The notes below the pieces were generated by a model, which did not search any database, had not been told where the DNA came from, and worked only from the letters and a program-made list of their open reading frames with translations. 11,586 nucleotides of DNA from the NCBI GenBank assembly GCA_045589235.1, contig JAZNOR010000048.1:1-11586 (forward strand), given 5' to 3'. Shown in pieces: positions 5,307 to 11,586 of the stretch (the stretch's first letter is position 1; each line of letters starts with the position of its first letter). The DNA is from RGIG7332 sp045589235. Its GTDB lineage: Bacteria; Bacillota; Clostridia; Oscillospirales; JAAYXM01. The translations under genes and the position numbers were made by a program.

Positions 5307-5542
5307 GCACATAGGGTTTTGTAACGGCAAATCTCTCGAAATAGTGCGCAAAAATGCTCGCTAATATGTCAATATTTGCTTGCGCTTTTTGACTTCTCTT
5401 TCAAAAAATTTGCTCGTTAAAAACTCTCCGACCCTCCGCGCCGGAAAATTTGATGTATTTCCGGTGCGGCAGGAAGCAGGAAGGCTTTCGCCTTTCAATT
5501 CCGACAATCCGGAAAGACGGAAATTTAACAAGTGGAGGGCCT
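5307..5542 (+). other. Hairpin-rich rimM-trmD spacer (candidate leader RNA)
   Basis: No gene is seen in these 236 bases. The main structure is a 12-bp hairpin: 5436-5447 with 5458-5469, one G-U pair and a ten-base loop. Smaller ones are GCGCAA (5345-5350) facing TTGCGC, with an inner AATAT/ATATT; AAGGC-TTTC-GCCTT near 5480-5494; and TTCCG/CGGAA near 5499-5514. No run of T follows the 12-bp stem, so it is not a standard terminator. It could be a trmD leader, a processing site or an inserted repeat. Confidence 0.45.
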
Positions 5543-6298
5543 ATGGGATTAGTTTCCCTCGGCATTACTATGCAAATTGATATTATGACGCTGTTCCCCG
5601 ATGCGATTGATGCTATGCTCGGGCAGAGTATTTTAGGTCGCGCGCAGGAGAAAGGAATTATAAAAATAGTCGCGCATCAGATACGCGATTATACACTTAA
5701 TAAGCAAAAGCAGGTGGATGATGCGCCCTACGGCGGCGGAATGGGTATGGTTATGAACGCTGACCCCCTTTTCCGCACCTGGCAGGCGATAAATTACTCT
5801 GCAGGATACCGTATTCACACGATTTACCTTTCTCCGCAAGGGAGAGTTTTTAATCAAGACATAGCGCGCGAGCTTTTAAACTATGACCGTTTAATTTTAG
5901 TCTGCGGTCACTACGAGGGCATTGACGAGCGCTTTATTGAAGAATGTGTTAATGAAGAAATCTCGATGGGCGACTTTGTTCTGACAGGCGGTGAAATCCC
6001 TGCAATGGCGGTAGCTGATGCAGTTTGCCGAATGGTACCGGGCGTTTTATCGGACGCTGAGTGTTTCACCGAAGAAAGCCATTTTTCGGGTGCACTCGAA
6101 TATCCGCAATACACGCGCCCTGCCGTCTGGCACGGTAAGGAGGTGCCTGAGGTCTTGCTCTCAGGTCACCACGCGAAAATTACGGATTGGAGACGGAGAG
6201 AATCTCTTCTCCGCACTAAAGCCAAACGCCCCGATATGTTTGAAAAATTAACGCTTTCCAAAAAGGATAAAAAACTGCTAAATAAGTCAAATATTTAA
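5543..6298 (+). CDS. trmD: tRNA (guanine-37-N1)-methyltransferase TrmD
   Basis: TrmD methylates G37 next to the anticodon using S-adenosylmethionine and so prevents +1 frameshifting; it is a knotted SPOUT dimer in the cytosol. Family blocks are all present: MQIDIMTLFPD, DDAPYGGGMGMVM, HTIYLSPQGRVFNQ, LILVCGHYEGIDERF, EEISMGDFVLTGGEIPAMAV (the SAM-binding knot), MVPGVLSDAE and LEYPQYTRP, with a basic C-terminus. GGAGG (5534-5538) lies four bases before ATG 5543, giving 251 residues and a nine-residue extension (MGLVSLGIT) before the usual MQIDIMT start. The conventional ATG at 5570 has no ribosome binding site, so I prefer 5543. Upstream open sequence to 5450 has no start support. rplS, the usual next gene, is absent; an amidohydrolase follows. 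Confidence 0.95.
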   Translation: MGLVSLGITMQIDIMTLFPDAIDAMLGQSILGRAQEKGIIKIVAHQIRDYTLNKQKQVDDAPYGGGMGMVMNADPLFRTWQAINYSAGYRIHTIYLSPQGRVFNQDIARELLNYDRLILVCGHYEGIDERFIEECVNEEISMGDFVLTGGEIPAMAVADAVCRMVPGVLSDAECFTEESHFSGALEYPQYTRPAVWHGKEVPEVLLSGHHAKITDWRRRESLLRTKAKRPDMFEKLTLSKKDKKLLNKSNI

Positions 6299-6329
6299 TA
6301 GAATAAATCAAAACAAATAAAATTTTAAG

Positions 6330-6338
6330 TGCTATAAT
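6330..6338 (+). promoter_or_regulatory. Extended -10 promoter of amidohydrolase paralogue 2
   Basis: TGC directly precedes a perfect TATAAT (6333-6338); no good -35 is present 17 bases upstream. Transcription would begin around 6345, right at the GAGGTG ribosome binding site, giving an unusually short leader of about 13 bases. Confidence 0.55.
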
Positions 6339-6357
6339 CTACTTGAGGTGAATTAAA

Positions 6358-7248
6358 ATGACAGTTAAAAAAATTGATATTCATTCGCATTGCCTAAAGG
6401 AGCACAAAATTCCGTTCTTCTGGTCGGGTGACGGCACGGGTGACTTCTTAACTCCCGATGAAATGTTTGAGAGCATGGAGTATCACAACGTTGAAAAGAG
6501 CGTTATTCTCCCGATTGCCGCATCAGAGCACTATCACCAGAATTTAAGCAATGAGGTAGCTGAAGAGCTTTATAATACATATCCCGATAAGTTCTATTGG
6601 TTCTGCTGTATCGACCCGCGCTGGGGCGGAAACTACGGCAAGAGCGACCTTAGCTATTTCCTCGAATATTATAAGGCACGCGGTGCACGCGGTATCGGTG
6701 AAATCACCGCAAATATCCCGTTTGACGACCACAGAGTATGGAATCTCTTTAAGGCAGCTGAAAAATGCGATATGCCCGTTTTATTCCACATAGGCCCTAA
6801 GGATATGGAATACGGCCTTGTTGACGAGCTCGGTCTCCCGCGCCTTGAGAAAAGCTTAAAGGCGTTTCCGAAGCTTAAATTCATCGGCCATTCCGCAATG
6901 TTCTGGGCTGAGATTTCAACAGATGCAACTGAGGAAAACCGAAACGATTACCCCACAGGTCCCGTTACACCGGGCAGAGTTCCGTATCTTATGGAGCATT
7001 ATCCGAACCTCTATTGTGATGTTTCAGCAGGCTCGGGCGGTAACGCAATAATGCGCGACCGTGACTTTGGCATAAGCTTCTTAGAAAAGTACCAGGATAG
7101 AATTTTCTTTGGTATGGACGTTTGCGGTAAGGGCAGCCGAATGGAGCTTTCGTTCTATTTAGACGAGCTTGTGGAGTCAGGTAAGCTTTCACAGACTGCA
7201 TATAACAAAATCTGCCGCGAGAACGCGCTTAAGATATTGGAGAAATAG
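6358..7248 (+). CDS. Amidohydrolase-superfamily protein (Amidohydro_2 type), paralogue 2
   Basis: A 296-residue predicted metal-dependent TIM-barrel enzyme, probably a hydrolase or decarboxylase of unknown substrate. Expected metal and catalytic residues are DIHSH (His9, His11), GIGEITA (Glu115), LFHIG (His144), FIGHSAMFWAEI (His178) and FFGMD (Asp254). It is the most divergent of the three paralogues. It lacks the SPEY segment and the GDGKYHDYG loop (here GPKDMEYG), and the region after Asp254 is shorter. GAGGTGAATT precedes ATG 6358. The paralogue at 7317 follows after 68 bases that contain a dispersed repeat, so the two are probably one transcript. Arrangement as a tandem pair suggests duplication followed by specialisation. 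Confidence 0.88.
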   Translation: MTVKKIDIHSHCLKEHKIPFFWSGDGTGDFLTPDEMFESMEYHNVEKSVILPIAASEHYHQNLSNEVAEELYNTYPDKFYWFCCIDPRWGGNYGKSDLSYFLEYYKARGARGIGEITANIPFDDHRVWNLFKAAEKCDMPVLFHIGPKDMEYGLVDELGLPRLEKSLKAFPKLKFIGHSAMFWAEISTDATEENRNDYPTGPVTPGRVPYLMEHYPNLYCDVSAGSGGNAIMRDRDFGISFLEKYQDRIFFGMDVCGKGSRMELSFYLDELVESGKLSQTAYNKICRENALKILEK

Positions 7249-7300
7249 CCTTCTCCTTGAGTGGAAGGTGTCAGCATAAGCTGACGGATGAGGTGTAAAT
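7249..7300 (-). repeat. Dispersed repeat family A, copy 2 (hairpin cassette)
   Basis: Read on the minus strand it matches 1850-1905: TTACACCTCATCCG, then a hairpin, then CACCTTCCACTCAAGG and AGAAGG. The hairpin here is GTCAGC-ATAA-GCTGAC (plus-strand 7270-7285), unlike copy 1 in sequence but equally perfect. It begins at the base after the stop codon of paralogue 2 and ends just before the next gene's ribosome binding site. Confidence 0.8.
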
Positions 7301-7316
7301 AAAAAGGAGGATTATT

Positions 7317-8210
7317 ATGATTATTCCCAAAATTGATATACATTGTCACGTTGCAAAAATGGCGTGGACCTGCCGTAAGGACGGAACACGCGGCCCGACG
7401 GCGGAAGAAATGATGCCGATGCACGACTCCCTCGGTGTTGACCGCGCTGTAATTTTGCCGTTTTTGTCACCCGAATATAATTCAACTCTGCTCACCAACG
7501 AGGATGCGTATTTAATTGCGCAAAAATATCCCGAGCGCTACTATTGGTTCTGTAATATCGACCCGCGCTTTGGCGAATACGATCCCGAAACGGATTTTTC
7601 CGACCGTATGGAATTTTATATAGCACACGGCGCGAAGGGCATCGGTGAGTTATCAGCACCGTTCCCGTTTGACCATCCGCTTTATTTAAATCTCTTTAAA
7701 TATGCAGAGAAGTATAATCTTCCCGTCCTCTTCCACATAGGCGACGGCAAGTATCACGATTACGGAATTGCAGACGAAATCGGTCTTCCGCGCCTTGAGA
7801 AGGTGCTCGGTATGTTCCCGAACCTTACCTTCATCGGTCATTCGCAGAAGTTCTGGGCGGAAATTTCAGATGACGTAACCGAAGAAAACCGAAACGATTA
7901 CCCGACCGGTAAGGTTAACCCGGGTCGTCTCCCCTATCTTTTGGATAAATACCCGAACCTGCACTGCGATTTCTCAGCAGGAAGCGGCGGCAACGCAATG
8001 ACTCGCGACCCTGAGTATGCAGTTGAGTTTATGGAAAAGTATCAGGACAGATTGTATTTTGGCTGCGACGTTTGCCATCTTTTAGAGGACCCGAATATCG
8101 AGTTCCCGCTCTCGCATTTCCTTGACGATTTAGTTGAGAGTGGCAAATTATCGCAGGAAGCATATAACAAAATCTGCAGAGATAACGCACTAAGGCTATT
8201 AGAGGGTTAA
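7317..8210 (+). CDS. Amidohydrolase-superfamily protein (Amidohydro_2 type), paralogue 3
   Basis: A 297-residue relative of the two other amidohydrolases, closest to paralogue 1 despite being 5 kb away on the opposite strand. Shared blocks include SPEYN, NEDAY, WFCNIDPRFGEYDP, GIGELSAPFPFDH, LFHIGDGKYHDYG and LEKVLGMFPNL. Predicted metal and catalytic residues are His9 and His11 (DIHCH), Glu111, His140, His175 and Asp251. It carries extra cysteines near the active-site end (Cys10, Cys19, Cys250, Cys253) that paralogue 1 mostly lacks. AAGGAGG lies six bases before ATG 7317, the best ribosome binding site of the three genes. It is probably co-transcribed with 6358-7248. No clear terminator follows. 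Cytosolic; substrate unknown. Confidence 0.88.
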   Translation: MIIPKIDIHCHVAKMAWTCRKDGTRGPTAEEMMPMHDSLGVDRAVILPFLSPEYNSTLLTNEDAYLIAQKYPERYYWFCNIDPRFGEYDPETDFSDRMEFYIAHGAKGIGELSAPFPFDHPLYLNLFKYAEKYNLPVLFHIGDGKYHDYGIADEIGLPRLEKVLGMFPNLTFIGHSQKFWAEISDDVTEENRNDYPTGKVNPGRLPYLLDKYPNLHCDFSAGSGGNAMTRDPEYAVEFMEKYQDRLYFGCDVCHLLEDPNIEFPLSHFLDDLVESGKLSQEAYNKICRDNALRLLEG

Positions 8211-8311
8211 TTTCCGCCATGCGAGCTTTATTTCCCCTCTTATGAAGATTAAATGGCAAATATTCTACGCGGAAGAAAAAGACGTAGCTGCTAAATAATA
8301 AAGTGAATAAT

Positions 8312-8343
8312 AATTTTGCAAAAGGATAGTATTGTGCAAAATT
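8312..8343. promoter_or_regulatory. Perfect 9-bp inverted repeat before the membrane protein gene
   Basis: AATTTTGCA (8312-8320) and TGCAAAATT (8335-8343) are perfect inverted repeats separated by 14 bases, centred about 40 bases before the start codon. Centre-to-centre spacing of about 23 bases would suit a dimeric regulator, or the RNA could fold just ahead of the ribosome binding site. No confident promoter was found in 8211-8366. Confidence 0.4.
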
Positions 8344-8366
8344 CAACAAAGAGGGAAGCTTAACTG

Positions 8367-9110
8367 ATGGTAAACAACAAATGGCATATGTCGAAAACAA
8401 GAGGAATATATTTTTTAAGGCTTTTGGGAAGAATTGCCGTATTTATTGTTGCAATTCTGATATATATATTTGATAAAAGTGCATTTGATGTTGCAGTCGG
8501 ATGCAACTTCTTCCACGGGCTTTCGCCCTTGCATTTCTTGTGGCTGCTGTGGATATACGATATGATATTGCAGCTTATACCCGTGAAATCACATATTTCC
8601 ATAGGCTCGCAAAAAGTGTTTGAATCGCTTTTTAAACCGATTAAGGAGAAGGTTAACTATAACAATCTGAAGCATTACATAAAAGATACAACTCAAACGG
8701 CATATAAAGTAATGATAATATGGGTTGCCGTTACGGTTATCATCAGTATCTTGCATATAAGCGCTATCCTGGATGCGGGACTGATGATATTACTGGCAAT
8801 ATTTTTCTATGTATGTGACCTGATATGTGTTCTCATCTGGTGTCCGTTCAGACTAATAATGCATAACAAATGCTGCACAACCTGCAGAATATTCAACTGG
8901 GACCATTTAATGATGTTTTTGCCTATTATAACACTAAACAGCTTTTATTCCTGGTCACTTATTGCTTTCGCATTTGCTATATGGGCGGTCTGGGAACTGT
9001 GTGTGATTATGTATCCCGAAAGATTCTGGGAAAACAGCAATATGGCTCTTCGCTGTTCCGAATGCACGGATAAGCTTTGTACACAATATTGCAGAAGATT
9101 AAGAAAATAG
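8367..9110 (+). CDS. Conserved polytopic membrane protein with cysteine-rich cytosolic motifs, function unknown
   Basis: The 247-residue product has about five hydrophobic segments: near 17-37, 53-73, 114-135, 137-160 and 183-215. A soluble stretch (74-112) rich in K lies between the second and third. Two cysteine clusters stand out: NKCCTTCRIFNW (Cys169, 170, 173), and LRCSECTDKLCTQYC at the C-terminus (Cys230, 233, 238, 242). CxxC spacing suggests bound zinc or an iron-sulfur cluster. From memory, proteins with this HNKCCxTCRIxNW, YPERFWExSN and C-x2-C C-terminal pattern recur in Firmicutes without known function. GAGGGA lies ten bases before ATG 8367; Met8 is an alternative start. Its stop codon abuts the MATE ORF, indicating translational coupling, but this does not prove a shared job. 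Confidence 0.8.
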   Translation: MVNNKWHMSKTRGIYFLRLLGRIAVFIVAILIYIFDKSAFDVAVGCNFFHGLSPLHFLWLLWIYDMILQLIPVKSHISIGSQKVFESLFKPIKEKVNYNNLKHYIKDTTQTAYKVMIIWVAVTVIISILHISAILDAGLMILLAIFFYVCDLICVLIWCPFRLIMHNKCCTTCRIFNWDHLMMFLPIITLNSFYSWSLIAFAFAIWAVWELCVIMYPERFWENSNMALRCSECTDKLCTQYCRRLRK

Positions 9111-9122
9111 ATGGTGATCATT

Positions 9123-10463
9123 ATGGCTAAACCAATATTTACTAAACGTGCGCTTATTTCGCTTGCCATTCCTATAGTTTTAGATGCGCTGCTTGCAATC
9201 GCTGCAGGTATAGTTGACACGGTTATGGTGTCTTCGGCAGGAGAGGCGGCAGTTGCCGCGGTTTCAAACGTTGATTCGATAAATATTATGTTCATTATGA
9301 TATTCAATGCGATTGCCACGGGTGGCGTCGTTGTCTGCTCGCAGTATATCGGCGCGCAGGATATTAATAATGCAAGGAAAAGTGCAAATCAGCTCCTTTA
9401 CGGCTCAACGATTTGCGCAACAGCAATTGCAGTGGTGCTTTTGTTTTTCATTTCGCAGATTATCGGTCTCGTTTATCCGAACCTAGCACCCGATGTTTTT
9501 GAAAACTGCAAGACCTACTTTTTCTGGACTATTTTAGGCTATCCGTTTTTTGCAATCGGTGCTTCCTGTATGGCGCTTCTTCGCGCGCAGGCAAAGAGCA
9601 ACATTGCGCTCGTTTTATCAGTTATTGTCAATTTAATTAACGTAGCAGGTAATGCCATTTTAATTTACGGCTTTAAAATGGGCGTTGCAGGTGCCGCGAT
9701 TGCAACCACCTTCTGCCGCGTTGTTTGGGCGGTTGTCGGTATTATAATGCTCAAAAATCCGCACCTTTTGGTGCATTTTGAGAATTTGCGTAAATTTAAA
9801 CTCAACTTTGATATTCTAAAGCGCGTTTTAAAGGTTGGTGTTCCGAACGGAATTGAAAACGGCCTCTTCCAGCTCGGTAAAATTTTGGTTGCAAGCCTTA
9901 TCGCCTCGTTTGGTACAATCGCAAACGCCGCATATTCGGTAGCTTATACGCTAAATAACATCGGCTGGGTCATCATCGGCGCGTTCGGAACCGTACTGCT
10001 CACCGTTGTAGGGCAATGTATGGGCGCGGGCGAGCGTGAGCAGGCGAGAAGATACACCAAAAACATTATAAATTTCAGCTATATTTTAGTTATAGTTATG
10101 TTCGGAATTATATTCCTGCTCCGAAATTATCTCGTTTTAATGTTTGATTTTGAAGCTGAGGCACTCGCACAGTGCGCTTATTACACGGGTGTTGCTTCAA
10201 TCTTTGCGATCTGCTCAGTTTACTCATGGGCGTTTCTTCCGCTTGCGGCGTTTCGTGCTGCGGGTGATACAAAGTTTGCGCTCGTATCATCCGTATCGCT
10301 TATGTTCATTTTCAGAGTTGCACTCGCGTATGTCCTTGCGTACGCGTTTGATATGGGGCTTATGTCGGTCTGGATCGCTATGGCGACCGACTGGATTGCG
10401 CGAGTAATTTTGAATATTTGCAGATTTAAGAGCAATAAATGGATGACAAAAAAGGTTATTTAA
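9123..10463 (+). CDS. MATE-family multidrug/sodium antiporter
   Basis: MATE exporters move cationic drugs, dyes or metabolites out of the cell using a Na+ or H+ gradient. The protein of about 446 residues has the expected 12 hydrophobic segments in two halves. The N-half shows ALISLAIPIVLDALLAIAAGIVDTVMVSSAGEAA in outline, IATGGVVVCSQYIGA and ARKSANQLL. The C-half starts near KVGVPNGIENGLFQLGK and includes INWIGAFG-like and GQCMGAGEREQARR segments. I prefer ATG 9123 because GGTGA lies at a good distance before it. ATG 9111, directly after the previous stop codon (9108-9110), would add four residues. Both starts imply translation coupled to the membrane protein upstream. The substrate cannot be told from sequence. 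A REP-like repeat cluster follows its stop codon. Confidence 0.93.
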   Translation: MAKPIFTKRALISLAIPIVLDALLAIAAGIVDTVMVSSAGEAAVAAVSNVDSINIMFIMIFNAIATGGVVVCSQYIGAQDINNARKSANQLLYGSTICATAIAVVLLFFISQIIGLVYPNLAPDVFENCKTYFFWTILGYPFFAIGASCMALLRAQAKSNIALVLSVIVNLINVAGNAILIYGFKMGVAGAAIATTFCRVVWAVVGIIMLKNPHLLVHFENLRKFKLNFDILKRVLKVGVPNGIENGLFQLGKILVASLIASFGTIANAAYSVAYTLNNIGWVIIGAFGTVLLTVVGQCMGAGEREQARRYTKNIINFSYILVIVMFGIIFLLRNYLVLMFDFEAEALAQCAYYTGVASIFAICSVYSWAFLPLAAFRAAGDTKFALVSSVSLMFIFRVALAYVLAYAFDMGLMSVWIAMATDWIARVILNICRFKSNKWMTKKVI

Positions 10464-10470
10464 AAGTTAA

Positions 10471-10550
10471 ACGGGCGAGCAAAAACGGGCGAGCAAAAAC
10501 GGGCGAGCAATGCTCGCCCCTACAAGCCCCTACAAGCCCCTACAGGCCAT
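10471..10550 (-). repeat. REP-like palindrome copy 2 with tandemly expanded flanks
   Basis: The core palindrome is GGGCGAGC (10501-10508) and GCTCGCCC (10512-10519) around AAT, with CTAC (10520-10523), i.e. GTAG on the minus strand. To its left the 14-base unit ACGGGCGAGCAAAA is repeated at 10471-10484 and 10485-10498 and runs into the core. To its right the 10-base unit TACAAGCCCC occurs at 10521-10530 and 10531-10540, with a partial third. So the arm and the foot have each been duplicated separately. Confidence 0.85.
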
Positions 10551-10560
10551 GGGATTTAAT

Positions 10561-10584
10561 GTAGGGGCGTGCATCGCACGCCCG
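10561..10584 (+). repeat. REP-like GTAG palindrome, copy 3
   Basis: GTAG (10561-10564) is followed by the stem GGGCGTGC (10565-10572) and GCACGCCC (10576-10583) around ATC. It is identical to copy 1 (2044-2067) except in the loop and lies head-to-head with copy 2, an arrangement like paired REP elements. Confidence 0.85.
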
Positions 10585-10617
10585 TGAAGATAGATAACAC
10601 ATTAGGAGGAAAAATTT

Positions 10618-11580
10618 ATGTTAAAATGCGGTTTTGCTAAAGAAAATATCACGCCGAAAATGGGTATGGCTATTCCCGGCTACTTCGAGCCGAGAATAAT
10701 CGACGGTGTGTTAGATGAATTATTCGCAAAGTCTCTTGTGTTAAGTGACGGTGAAAATACCGTAATTATCGTCACCTGCGACACGATTAACTTAAACCCC
10801 GAGGATACCGATGCAATTCGTGCCGGTATTTCCGAAAAGACCGGTGTTGCAGTTGAAAATATTATAATTCACGCATCGCACACCCACACAGGCGGTCCGA
10901 CCTGGCAGGGCTTTGAAGTTAAAAGAGATATGGAATATATTGAAATGTTAATATCTCAGGCAATAAAAGCAGGAATTTCTGCGTTTAATTCGCAAATTGA
11001 TGCACAAATCGGCGTTAAAACGGGTAGAGCAGAGGGTATTACCTTCATCCGCCGTTTCTTCTTCCCTGACGGTAAGGTTGTAACAAATCCGAAGCCTGAT
11101 GACCCGAATAAAGGAGCTCCCGAGGGTAAACCTGATGAGACATACACGCTCTTTAAAATTTGCGACGAGTCAGGTAAGCCGATTGTTTTCTGGTCAAGCT
11201 TCGGGCTTCATTTAGACACGGTTTCGGGAAATCGTGTTTGCGCAGATTACCCTGCAGCGCTAGCACGAAAAGTTTATGATAAATACGGCTGTGAGAGCAT
11301 TTTTATGACGGGACCGTGCGGTAACTTAAACCACTTCGACCACTCTAATTTAAATACATACACAGACCCCGATATCCGTGAAAAAATTGCGGATGTTCTC
11401 TTTAATGAATTAGTTCGTTTACAGGGCGAAATTGAGCTTAAGAGTGATGTTAAAATTAAGGCATATGCTCGTAAATTCAATGTTAAATTAAGAAAGCCGA
11501 CTGCTGATGCGGTTGAGTACGCAAAGGGAATTTTATCGGGTGAAATTAAAGAAGAGGGCAGTAAAATGAGAAATCCGTAA
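10618..11580 (+). CDS. Neutral/alkaline ceramidase-like protein, shorter than the family norm
   Basis: The N-terminus (CGFAKENITPKMGMAIPGYF, then DELFAKSLVLSDG and VTCDTINL) and the metal-binding HASHTHTGGP block (His88, His90) match the neutral/alkaline non-lysosomal ceramidase-like group. A second block, SSFGLHLDTVSGN (His198), DYPAALARKVY and MTGPCGNLNHFD, supports this. Family enzymes are zinc amidases; many bacterial members have unknown substrates and no proven ceramidase activity. No signal peptide is visible. AGGAGG (10604-10609) lies eight bases before ATG 10618. The ORF has 320 residues and stops at TAA 11578, whereas related proteins usually exceed 400. The C-terminal part, which in the characterised Pseudomonas enzyme supplies a Glu and a Tyr zinc ligand, would be missing. 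A nonsense mutation, frameshift or genuine short form cannot be told apart because the window ends six bases later. Confidence 0.8.
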   Translation: MLKCGFAKENITPKMGMAIPGYFEPRIIDGVLDELFAKSLVLSDGENTVIIVTCDTINLNPEDTDAIRAGISEKTGVAVENIIIHASHTHTGGPTWQGFEVKRDMEYIEMLISQAIKAGISAFNSQIDAQIGVKTGRAEGITFIRRFFFPDGKVVTNPKPDDPNKGAPEGKPDETYTLFKICDESGKPIVFWSSFGLHLDTVSGNRVCADYPAALARKVYDKYGCESIFMTGPCGNLNHFDHSNLNTYTDPDIREKIADVLFNELVRLQGEIELKSDVKIKAYARKFNVKLRKPTADAVEYAKGILSGEIKEEGSKMRNP

Positions 11581-11586
11581 CTCTTC

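Noticed and set aside
5380..5542. Open frames in the rimM-trmD spacer as an extra small gene or a long trmD N-terminus
   Set aside because: There is no ribosome binding site before 5543, and the translated residues do not resemble TrmD; the stretch is occupied by hairpins.
10471..10550. Short tandem repeats as a CRISPR array
   Set aside because: Units of 14 and 10 bases are directly adjacent with no variable spacers and no cas genes; they derive from a palindromic element.

Overview
The window looks like chromosomal DNA from a low-to-moderate GC Firmicute, probably an uncultured gut-type member of the Clostridia. The reasons are strong Shine-Dalgarno sites (AGGAGG and GAGGTGAATT types), near-consensus housekeeping promoters, a long-form hibernation factor (hpf), and dispersed palindromic repeats in the gaps. 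Class-level placement is inference. No phage, plasmid, transposase, CRISPR, rRNA or tRNA gene is visible.

Layout: bases 1-473 are the 3' end of htpG (Hsp90). hpf follows under its own promoter and ends at a bidirectional terminator. Convergent to it is an unannotated 52-codon gene (1174-1332, minus) with an excellent promoter and ribosome binding site; it encodes an acidic peptide with a Cys/Gly/His-rich tail. Bases 1441-2043 hold no gene but are packed with nested hairpins and two repeat families. Next on the minus strand are an amidohydrolase (2073-2963), a gene-free inverted-repeat segment (about 3105-3337) and a DegT-type PLP aminotransferase (3339-4610). On the plus strand come rimM, a 236-base hairpin-rich spacer, trmD, two more amidohydrolase paralogues (6358-7248 and 7317-8210), a cysteine-rich membrane protein, a MATE exporter, a palindromic repeat cluster, and a ceramidase-like ORF that ends early at the window edge.

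Functionally the window mixes housekeeping genes for protein folding, ribosome dormancy, 30S maturation and tRNA m1G37 methylation with accessory metabolic genes. The accessory set is three paralogous metal-dependent amidohydrolases of unknown substrate, a sugar-type aminotransferase, an exporter and a ceramidase-like hydrolase. rimM and trmD lack their usual rpsP, ffh and rplS neighbours. The two tandem amidohydrolases probably form one transcript, and the membrane protein and MATE exporter are translationally coupled.

The points most worth a second look are the small Cys-rich gene, two repeat families whose stems differ between copies yet stay perfectly paired, the REP-like palindrome with each side separately expanded in tandem, the inverted repeats around the aminotransferase, and the structured RNA or element candidates at 1441-2043 and 5307-5542.
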